64,000 nucleotides of DNA from positions 412,001 to 476,000 of the forward strand of contig JAFEUB010000916.1 of the NCBI GenBank assembly GCA_024529925.1. Reading direction: 5' to 3'. Within the stretch, counting starts at the first letter, position 1, and every line of letters starts with the position of its first letter. The translations under genes and the position numbers were made by a program. The stretch comes from Ophthalmolycus amberensis. Its lineage: Eukaryota > Chordata > Actinopteri > Perciformes > Zoarcidae. Positions 54,552-64,000 of the stretch are shown here, one piece after another. A model generated the notes under the pieces. That model was not told the DNA's origin. It saw nothing but the letters and a program-made list of their open reading frames with translations, and did no database searches.

Positions 54552-57353
54552 CCTCTGACCTTTAACCTCAAACCACCTCCTGGACAAAAGAAAATGGAGA
54601 ACCGGGTCACCAGTCGCTCCTTCAAACACATACTTACTTTGGATTTTCTTTAAATTTGAATGAAGTCTCAGCATAAAAAAACCTGCAGGTCAACTGGAGA
54701 TCGATGAAAATTACAATACGACATTTACTGTTGTGATGAAACCCATATTGTATTATTTAAAGTACAATAATTCAGGAATTCTAATCACTGATATTCAGTG
54801 TTGGGGCTGTTAATGGCAAAAGTGATGAATTGCAAATAATAATTTTCCCTTTTAAAGTAATAATTATTTGTGTGGTACTCCTGACAGAAAACTAAGTCGC
54901 CGTACTGCATCATTTTAGGTTGATAATTATTGTTAATCACAGATCTTATTAGCTCCTCCTCACCCTCTGAAACAGCTGTTTAAACACATTTTAGTTCACA
55001 TGGACTTTTATTGGCTCAAATACCCAATGAAAAATAGAATATTAATATTTTAACAAAGGTATTTATTACTATTATTTGGCCAAACAAGTTGCTCAGTGGT
55101 TCTTTAAGTCTTGAATAAATTGATAATGAGTTTACAGCATGAATCTGATTCCTGGCTCATTCTTGAGTGCTCTGTTTTATTGTTATATTTTATAGCAACA
55201 TTCAAAGGCAGCACAGGACGAGGGGAACGTCTCTATGAAGGTGTTCTCATTTCTTTTGACTGTTTTGGTCAATTTAAAAGCGCCTTGTGGAACAATATAT
55301 TCACTTCTCATAATCCTAAAAACATTTTTCAGTAGTAAGTTGGAATAAAATTTGTGATCAAGTCAAAATCAAATTTTTATATATGTATATTTTTTATGTC
55401 ATTAACAAACTCAACGAATAAATACTTTTTAAATAAAGATATGGATCGAGGAAAGTAGGTAAACAAGCTGTCAGCTGTCAAATGTGGACGCAGTGAATCC
55501 GCCTTCCATCGCCACGCTGTTTTTCTGTGATTGGCCAGAAGTCGTGAAGAGGCGGGACCGGAGTGTTTGGGACATACCATTGTGTCCTGCGCTAGGGGGC
55601 GTGTTAGGGGGAAACGTTTAAATAAAGGTTACGGGATAAGTGGGATAGTAATGGTGATTTGGCATATTTTTCGTCAATATAAAATAAGAATATAACACGT
55701 CTAACGTTGGTTTTGTATAGTTTTGGAAGATTTGCGTTTTTCATTTAAGGCTCCAGTTAATTTACACACCCCGTGTCAGTGACAGCGCCGAGAGGCAGAC
55801 CATCAAGGTAGCCAAAGTCAGCTAGACAGACCGGAAACTGGGTGATGTGGCCTTTGAAAGTAAAATCAACTTAAACTTGTTTCCTAAAGATTACTTATAT
55901 TTAAATAAATGTAATAATTTAGTGTAGATATGGCATACAAATGAAAACGAAATGATAGCCTCTAAAGATCGGAATTCAGTCTTGGATGTGTTGCTGTTAT
56001 TGTATACAAATCAGCAACTTTTTCTCGAAGTTACACTTGTTTATTGTTTTTCTACTTTTTAATTAACTTAACACTGTGTAGAATAGGTTGATTTCATATT
56101 CCCACGTTTTGTTGTCTCTGGGTAATAATAATTGTCTTTAATTGCAATTAGACATTTCTGGATTTTTGAATTTTTACTTTCTAGCAGTGGGTACCAACTT
56201 GCAAATCTTTTGTCTAAGCCAAAATAAAAACAGTGCCTCACATTGCAATATGTCTCTCGATTAAGAAATTAGTTCAAAACGACTACCTAAACATAGTGCT
56301 TTTATTTTTAAACCATTTACCGGATGTTTGACATGTCCCGCTATCTCACTTGACGATTGATCCGCTCGACAGGAAGCGAAACAGGAGAATCAGGATTTAA
56401 ACGATCTTACGTGTCATTCCTACAGTTTCAGTCATTCAGAAATCGACTTGGAGACTTTTGCTCGAACAAAAACTCACGTAAGTAGTTTTCACTCTCTTTA
56501 TTCACTCTCACACAGACTGAAGACAGCAGTTGGCCGCTATCTACCTGTTGTTAAACGCTGTTTATTCAGTAATGTATCTAACGTTAGCTCAACTAAGCTA
56601 ACAGCTGTTAGCTACAATCACGGGAGACGAGCACAGTCTGTTTTATCTCTTGGCTCATAAGCTACACAATACTTACAGTTTATTCATAAATGATCGTATA
56701 TATTATTATATATAGTAGCTACAGTAGTTGCTTTAATCTGTGTGCCCTCGTTTTATCTCCTCTTTATTCTGTTTGGTTTGTTGATACTTACTAAAACTAA
56801 AAGAACACGAGCCAGACTTCCTTAAAGAACGAATACATTAATGGTTTCTCTCTCTCATGGGATCATCATGTTGATACTTTATGAATGAATCTTTACAACT
56901 CTGCTCTGAGAAATAAGCAAATGTTTTTGTTCAACTAACTTTAGTCAGACTACACTTCTTATTTTAGGATTTGTTGCTTTATATAACTAAATGTATTATC
57001 TTTTGGGTTTCGGTCAAACAAAAAACATTCAAACACATCAGCTTGAGCTCTAAGAAATAGTGATAAACATGTTAATTTCTTTCTGAAGTGTTAATTGGTT
57101 TTATTAATCAACAATATAGACAGTTGTAGTTAAAAGGGAGAATTTCCAACATGCAATATTTATCTTATGACTCAAACAAGAATGCAATCTGACAAGTGTT
57201 TAGGTCTTCTCAGTAGCGCCCCTCTGAGGTCCAAATATGAACTTTGTCTTTAATGTTTTGAGGGTTGACAGATCAGAGGAAAAACCTAAATAAATAACTG
57301 GAGAAATCCCCAGTTTGTGCCTCTCATGTATCACTATTACATTTGTGTCACAG
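54552..57353. other. pde12 3' region and gmppb 5' region
   Basis: An AATAAA at 55114-55119 may end the pde12 transcript. The rest is AT-rich and has no coding exon. A donor (CTCAC then GTAAGT at 56478) closes a likely untranslated first exon of gmppb that begins somewhere upstream of 56440. Confidence 0.5.
56430..56477 (+). other. gmppb: candidate untranslated first exon of gmppb (3' part)
   Basis: A strong donor follows 56477. The next supported exon starts at 57354 after TTTGTGTCACAG, 17 bases before the gmppb ATG, so an upstream untranslated exon is needed. Its 5' border is not visible. Confidence 0.4.
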
Positions 57354-57370
57354 GTGCTAACGCCACAAGC

Positions 57371-59284
57371 ATGAAGGCTCTGATCCTGGTCGGGGGTTAC
57401 GGGACCCGGCTGCGACCGCTCACGCTGAGCGTCCCCAAACCGCTGGTGGAGTTCTGCAACAAACCCATCCTGCTGCACCAGGTGGAGGCACTGGTCAAGG
57501 TACGGAGGAGAGTCCTGTTCATGGGATCCCATGTTTTAAAATCCACCACACCAACTTTACTGCTGAGGTTGAAGGTCTCTCTCTCTCTTTGTGTGTGCAC
57601 AGGCCGGAGTGGACCATGTGATTCTGGCGGTGAGCTACATGTCGGATCTGCTGGAGAGAGAGATGAGAGTCCAGGAGGAGAGAGTACGTACCACCAACCG
57701 TCTCGCTCTGACACACGGTTCCAGCTGTGATGCACATCAGCAGCAGAAGGATCAATTCACACAAATCACCAAAAACACTCATCCACAGTTTATGTTTATT
57801 CTCTTGAGGTTTGATCTCTGCTGCCACCACATTACATGGAGACAGATGCTTTGACAGACTCCAAAAAAATCGAATCCATGCTGCTTTAATTTAGTGAAAG
57901 TGAAGATGAGATAACCGGTTACGTCACCATAAAGCGATGTAATCTCTCCCTCTCCCGTTTTATTTTGAAGGCCAGAGGGAAGCCGTAATGTTACCATGAA
58001 CACATCTTAACTGTTTTCATCCATGTGCACAGATTTGTCTTTCTTCAGCCGTTTTACCTTTTGATATAAAATATTGTCTCATAAAAAAGAACCGGTTGGA
58101 TATATTTTTATAAACTAATTCAATCTTAAGTCAAAGTTTGTCATGCTTTGTAGTTTACTGATGCAACAATTCATCAATGAATGAATCAGTTGATCATTGG
58201 TGACTTTGATTATTATTGACAGCTTGTTAATGAACATTCTGAGTGTTGTTTGGTGTCCTGAATGTTTCACTGTCTTCTCTTCAGCTTGGGATTCGTATCT
58301 CTCTGTCTCATGAGAAGGAGCCTCTGGGAACGGGTGAGTTTCTCTTCACTACAGACAGGAAACTGTCTGTCTGCCCCACAACAATGTACATTTAAAAAGT
58401 AGACAGTGGTTGGAATAGTGAGTCTGGATAAAATAATATAAGGTGGCTAAAAAAAGGCAACCAAAAGCTGATGCCAGGCGACCACTTTAAAAAGTTAGTG
58501 TTGAGCCCTTTGAAGTGTCTTCATATAGTGTCTTGTAGTTTAAGATCCGTCCGGACTGATCGTTTGATATAATTTATGAACGTCTTTGTGTGTGACTTTG
58601 TGTGTGTGTGTGTGTGTGTAGCGGGTCCTCTGGCGTTGGCTCGAGAGCTGCTGAACGTCGACAACGAGCCGTTCTTCGTCCTGAACTCGGACGTCATCTG
58701 TGATTTTCCGTTCAAAGATCTGCTGCAGTTTCACGACAACCACGGCAAAGAGGGAACCATCGTGGTGGGTTTTTAAATGTATTTATTTTTGGGGATCATT
58801 TTTGCCTTCATTTGACAATTAACAGTGAAGCTTCTCGCAATACGTTTACATTTATTTAGTCTTAAGTTGAAACTGTGAAATCAATGTTTTACTGCCATCT
58901 AGTGGATTGTTCCTGTACTGAAGATAAAGCATTTAGATTCAAGGATAGCATTTGGATGCAAGAGAACAAATATTTGACTTACTGGTAATTTCAGCACATT
59001 TGAATAAAACTTAGATTTGATTTTAGTTTTGGGTCAGTTTTCATGTTTTTGTTTTAAATTCTGTTTTTGTTTCTGCTCTAGTTTCACTTGTCATTCAGAG
59101 AATAATGTTAATGTGTGTGTGAAGGTAACGCGGGTGGAGGAGCCCTCTAAATACGGCGTGGTGGTGTTTGAGGCGGACAGCGGCAGAATACACCGCTTCG
59201 TTGAGAAACCGCAGGTCTTCGTCTCCAACAAGATCAACGCTGGCATTTACATCTTCAATCCCAGCATGCTCAGCAGGATCCAGG

Positions 59285-59336
<52 letters not shown>

Positions 59337-61870
59337 CATCTTTCGGGAATACTTTGGTGTTGAGATGCTCTACTGGCATTTAATTGTGTGTGTGTGTGTG
59401 TGCTCGCAGCTGAGACCCACATCCATAGAGAAAGAGATATTTCCTGTCATGGCAGAGGAGGGACATCTGTACACCATGGAGCTACAAGGTAACGATACTA
59501 CTACTGCAGTACTACAACACAGATCTATAATACACACTTATTTATGCTAAGCTAAGTTAGCCAGCTGCTGGCAATAGTCTCATGTTTAATGTACAAACAT
59601 GAAACTCCTCAACTAACTTTGGCAAGGAAGCAAATAATAAACAACTAATTCTTTTTTTCTTTTTTTTTTGTCTTTTCCTTTAACTTTTTAGCATTTCATT
59701 TTAACATCTTTATCCAAAAATATGGATGATACAAAAAACTTAAAAGGCAATAATTCTATGCATATATACATATACATGTACGCATATATACATAAACAGT
59801 ATTTACATACACATCCTGTGTACTAGTACCCTGTTCCCTTTAATCTAAGCCAGAATCATTTGCCGTACTTTAAGTTTTGCTTGGGACGTTATTGTCTCTT
59901 CCTTTATTGCTCTGTTATCACCGTGTTCTCAGGGATTTTACTTTAACGGTAACGTGATGAATATTTTGTGGGAAGTTGACCTGCGTGCTCGCTCTGGTCT
60001 CACAGCTCACAGCTCTCCCAGACGTAAGTGTTTCTTCTTCACACCCAAACTCGCGTAGTTCTGGAGTTTGTAGAGAAGCACCGATGCTAAACAAAAACAC
60101 ACTGAAACCTGTATGTAGTCCAGTGCACATGATGATGATGATGATGATGATGATGAAGCAGTTCTTCCTGGAGTTTTCTGTTCCTTTTTAAAGCTGGCTT
60201 CAAATTTAATCTGGAGTCAAATAGTTAAGCTCAGATTCAGCTACGTGAAGACAAACACTTTGACTTCTCATGACGTGTTTACTGATTTTCAGATCAAGAG
60301 ACTTTTCCTCTTTTCAACTCGCAGGTGTAGAGGAACATTAAATGTGGAGTGTTTGATTCTCATGATAAAGATGTTCACACCAATGAAATAAAGTCAGTAA
60401 AAGAAGCACAGAGACACATTTAACTGAACTTTAATTGTTTTGTTTTGTGTTTTTGCTGGCTTGTTATTCGTTTGAGCTCATTGTTTACATTTTTTTATTG
60501 TACAAAGTACAGCCTGAGGATTTAGATTGATTGTCTGGGGCAGCTGTTTAATTTCAGTTTCTTTCAGAGAGAGATCATTGCATTTCAAAGCAGTTGTGAG
60601 CAGGAAACACAATAAAAACTCGTACGTATGTAAATATTACTTGATAGAAAATGAATAAACTCCAGTACGGTCCATTTAAAGACGGCTTTGTTGTCAGCGG
60701 AGGTCAGTTCATGACGAGCTTGTGCTTCAGCATCTCAAGGAAGCTTCTGCTTCGGTGTCCTTGTTTCTACGATAACCAGCTTCTCCCACTGTCTGTGTCT
60801 CTGTGTTTTATTTGTTCGTCTATCTGCTGTCTGCAGGGTTCTGGATGGACATCGGTCAGCCTAAAGACTTCCTGACGGGGATGTGTATGTACCTTCAGTC
60901 GCTGCGACAACACGCCCCCGAGAGGCTGCGCACAGGGCCTGGATTCCTCGGCAACGTTCTGGTGGTGAGTCGGCTCGTTGGCGTTTCTATGTGGAAATAA
61001 ACACCGTGCCCGATGATAACCCTCCTTCCTCGCTTCTCCCTCTGCAGGACCCGACGGCGCAGATCGGGGAGAACTGCACCATCGGCCCGAACGTCACCAT
61101 CGGTGCCGGCGTGGTCGTGGAGGACGGCGTGAGGATCAAACGCTGCACAGTGCTGAAGGCAGCGCGGGTTCGATCGCACTCCTGGCTGGAGAGCTGCATC
61201 GTGGGCTGGAGCTCCTCTGTGGGCCAGTGGGTGAGTGAAGAGCACAGAGGGCGTCAACCTGGTTCTGAAAAGTAAAACCAATGCTGAAGTGTCTTAAACC
61301 TGCATTCTCTCTAATGACCATCGGGGGGCGACTCCTCTGATTGTATAGAAGTCTATGAGACAATGACTCTACTTCTCTCTTGATTTATTACCTCAGTAAA
61401 CATTGTAAACATGAGTTTATGGTCTCAATCTCTAGTTTCAAGTCTTCTTCAATACAGCATGATGTTCATTTAGTACATTATGGTCCATTTAGAGTCAAAC
61501 AGACCATGAAGCAGGGTATGCTTTAGGGCGGGGCTTACTGTGATTGACAGGTTGCTACCACTACCAGAGCCATATACATTGTCTCTACGTCACTCCTACG
61601 CAGTCCAAATATGGTCACTTCCGTTCACTGGTTGCTTTGTTCTCGCTCTCGTGTCATATTGGATGTTTACTGTAGATCCTTTTCATGATTGCTATTTGCT
61701 GTGATGATGATGATTTCTGGGTCAATCTGTGTCGTCAGGTCCGCATGGAGAACGTGACGGTGCTGGGGGAGGATGTGATCGTGAACGACGAGCTTTACCT
61801 GAACGGTGCCAACGTGTTGCCTCACAAATCCATCAACGAGTCGGTCCAAGAGCCACGAATCATCATGTAG
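57371..61870 (+). CDS. gmppb: mannose-1-phosphate guanylyltransferase beta
   Basis: GMPPB makes GDP-mannose from mannose-1-phosphate and GTP in the cytosol. This feeds N-glycosylation, GPI anchors and dystroglycan O-mannosylation; it is regulated by GMPPA. Exons: 57354-57499 (ATG 57371), 57603-57683, 58285-58333, 58622-58764, 59125-59283, 59410-59488, 60837-60964, 61048-61230, 61739-61870. All phases agree and give 360 residues, the exact length of human GMPPB. The nucleotidyltransferase signature GGYGTRLRPLTLSVPKPL lies at about residues 8-25. The metal and substrate motifs LNSDVI and FVEKPQ follow. The C-terminus has hexapeptide repeats of a left-handed beta helix (IGENCTIGPNVTIGAGVVVE) and ends EPRIIM. 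No defect is visible. GT/CA repeats touch several introns at the splice sites. Confidence 0.97.
59284..59333 (+). repeat. CA microsatellite at a gmppb donor site
   Basis: The array starts at the fourth intron base (CAG then GTCACACAC). GT arrays also run up to the acceptors at 58622 and 59410. Confidence 0.9.
60129..60156 (+). repeat. ATG trinucleotide run in a gmppb intron
   Basis: About nine ATG/TGA-phase repeats lie in the 1.3-kb intron between 59488 and 60837. Confidence 0.85.
61295..61570 (-). repeat. dispersed repeat, copy B in the last gmppb intron (inverted)
   Basis: It is the inverse of copy A at 53130-53405: CCTGCATTCTCTCTAATG, GATTTATTACCTCAGTAAAC, CATTTAGTACATTATGGTCC and TTTAGGGCGGGGCTTACTG in order. 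The two copies form an inverted pair about 8 kb apart. Confidence 0.75.
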
Positions 61871-64000
61871 CAGCGGACAGAGGAGAAAAAAAACCAATGC
61901 CTTTTTATACAGACTCGACTAAATACCCAAACTGTGCCAGAAGAGAGAGAGAGAGAGATTAACAGACGAGTGGAGTTTTTTAAAGTTAATTTGGACTTGT
62001 TTTTAGCCCTGCTGAGCTGCATCAATCCATCAATCAGAAACAATGGCGTAAGCAAAAAAGCTGTCAAAAAGCAGCCCGGCCCGTCAGGAAGGTTTATATT
62101 TGTTTCAACGTCTGTCAGAGCTGCAGGTAAAAACATCGAACGCTAAAGTCCTGAACGTGGTGGATGATAAATATCTCCTGTGAACACTATTTCAATAGAG
62201 AGGCAAAGTCCCGCCCCTTTCCGGTTTACTACCATGGGACCTTATTTCGGGGGAAAAAGCCTGTACGATATTCAACGATGAGATATATATATCTATAATT
62301 ATTTGATCACTTTAGAATTGTGCTGTAAGTAACGCATATGATGTTTGTCGATTTTAAAATAGACTGTTGCACATCAAGAAAGTTGCATTTTGTTGTAAAA
62401 CTCTTGAAGTGTTCCAGGATGTACTAACGCAAAGAACGAGTCGTTTCCCGGCTCATAAAAAGATTTGCTGGATAAAACACGTTGGATAACATGATAAGAT
62501 AGATGATAGCTTAGCTAGCCAAGGTAACGGCTGTGTTGGTGACGTACATTGAGCGAGACGAGAGATGTAGTTCACTGATCGGCTTCACACGAATCTAAAT
62601 AATGCTACAACAAACTACGGTCCCATGAGAAGCACCGGAAGGGGCGGGGCTTAGCCTCTCTATCGGGCGAGGGCTGGTGTGGGCTGGTGTGGGCTGGTGT
62701 GGGCTGGGTGTCTGTCCGGTGGTGGAGGGATTAATATGAAGCCTGATCAGCGGGCGATACAGAGCAATATGAACACTGCTGTTATGATTCACTATGCATT
62801 TACATTTCCTGCACAGCCGCAGAAAACAGGCACTGAAGGATCGTAATGCTGCGGAGACTGGAATCATTATCATATTATCTGATTTGAGTTGTTTGTGTCC
62901 ACTAGATGAATGTAATTTGATCGGTTTCTATGTAAAGATATTGATTAGTGCCGCGTTAATGAGTTGTAGAGCAGGTGTCTCGTCTTGGTGAACTTGACAG
63001 GTACAAACCTGTTTCTATTCTTTTGATCCGTTCTTCTGCGCTTCAATGATGAGCTCGTCACTGCTCCTTAAAAAGTGAACAAAATGTAGCAAACCTTTTT
63101 AATATCTAACTGCAGTTGATCAAGTATATTTACAGATGTTTCCGTCATATTCTACTTGTTTTACGTTGATGTTTAAGAGTTTCTTTAAGAGTACCTTAAC
63201 GCCCCCTGAAGACCTTTTAGTTTTTGCTGACCTCCAGTGGTTTAACTCGTCACTTTGCTGCGATGATGTACAGGTGTACTCCGGGACGCTGTGACATCAC
63301 TAATGGGTGTGGCTGCAGGTGCAACAGAAGTGAAACAAGCGCGAAACTTTCCACTGTAGAACAAAACACGTTTGTCATGACACAAGGTGAATTTATTTTT
63401 TCTGTTTCATTCTTACATTACCTCAATATCTGTTAGACGTTTGATGAATCTCAATCTTTAAATTGCTGACTACTCATTCATTAAACACCAGGAAACTAAA
63501 TTGTTGGGATGAAAGATGGAGAAGACAACTTTGCTGTTCTTAGATCTTCATCTCAAGTGAGGCAAAAAATGTGAGGTTTGCCCCAAAGGTGGCGCTCGAG
63601 TTAAGTTGATTGTTGTTCCCTCAATCTGTATGGCGGCCATTTCAGACTCTGCTCATCTTTCATCAGTCGAAGCTGTACTTTCTCATCTGCAGTTAGCTAC
63701 AGCTAGCATGTTAACATGCAAATGTTATGATTTAGCTTGTTAGCATGCTAACATCTTCCGCCACAAAGACCCAAGAGTTTAATTCCTGAACCTCGTGCTT
63801 CCTCTTTTGTGGTCGAAGTTCATAATTGAAAGGTGATAAACGTGCAAATCTTTAGCATGTTAGTGAACCAATTTAGCATTCATCTCAAGCGATTGAGAAA
63901 TTCACTCTTCTGTCTTGTTGGTGACGCTGGATGAAAAGTCAGTAGGATTCAACTCTTTTTGGGGGCCGTGAATTTCTGACACCAATTTTCATGTCAATCA
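61871..64000. other. gmppb 3' flank, no further gene seen
   Basis: Contains the gmppb 3' UTR (no clear AATAAA close to the stop), one MITE at 62198-62660, three GGGCTGGTGT-like units near 62668-62705, and a TTAGCATGCTAACA-type repeat near 63700-63760. No coding exon is supported to the window end. Confidence 0.55.
62198..62660. mobile_element. 463-bp MITE with TA target duplication
   Basis: The left end GAGAGGCAAAGTCCCGCCCC and the right end GGGGCGGGGCTTAGCCTCTC are imperfect inverses. The match extends inward through CCGGT and CCATGGGACC against GGTCCCATG and ACCGG. TA flanks both ends (62196-62197 and 62661-62662). No coding capacity. TA duplication points to the Tc1/mariner superfamily, with PIF/Harbinger an alternative. 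Confidence 0.75.

Overview
The window looks like nuclear DNA from a ray-finned, probably percomorph, fish. It has split genes with GT-AG introns, many CA/GT microsatellites, dispersed repeats that look typical of teleosts, and proteins closest to vertebrate families. The species cannot be read from the sequence. Six host genes can be rebuilt exon by exon with matching splice phases: ip6k1 (+, 7589-15887), asb14 (-, 22293-29024), rps23 (-, 30446-32563), atp6ap1l (+, 33620-49173), pde12 (+, 50511-54551) and gmppb (+, 57371-61870).

Layout. 1-6262 is non-coding with simple repeats and a small inverted-repeat transposon. 6263-16362 holds ip6k1, whose last exon has a reading-frame problem. 16363-22018 is intergenic repeat-rich DNA. 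asb14 and rps23 follow on the minus strand. atp6ap1l starts about 1 kb from rps23 in a divergent arrangement. Its first intron carries a 4,944-bp hAT-like unit with a perfect 16-bp terminal inverted repeat and a perfect 8-bp target duplication; inside are rearranged, inverted pieces of a KLHL10-like BTB/BACK/kelch gene. Its fourth intron carries a minisatellite that copies the real 3' splice site of the next exon, and a full-length LINE with an open endonuclease/reverse-transcriptase frame is inserted into that array. pde12 follows, with a CRE and TATA box and a one-base frameshift in exon 1. gmppb is intact at 360 aa. 61871-64000 is non-coding and holds a 463-bp MITE.

The genes do not form one pathway. 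They serve inositol pyrophosphate synthesis (ip6k1), Cullin5-type ubiquitin ligation (asb14), translation (rps23), V-ATPase accessory function (atp6ap1l), mitochondrial RNA/2-5A turnover (pde12) and GDP-mannose supply (gmppb). From general knowledge, human relatives of these genes lie in neighbouring sets (IP6K1 with GMPPB; ASB14 near PDE12; RPS23 next to ATP6AP1L), so the window mixes several conserved syntenic pairs. The most unusual structures are the gene-carrying hAT unit, the splice-site minisatellite interrupted by the LINE, and the UG-repeat tracts pressed against many exon borders.
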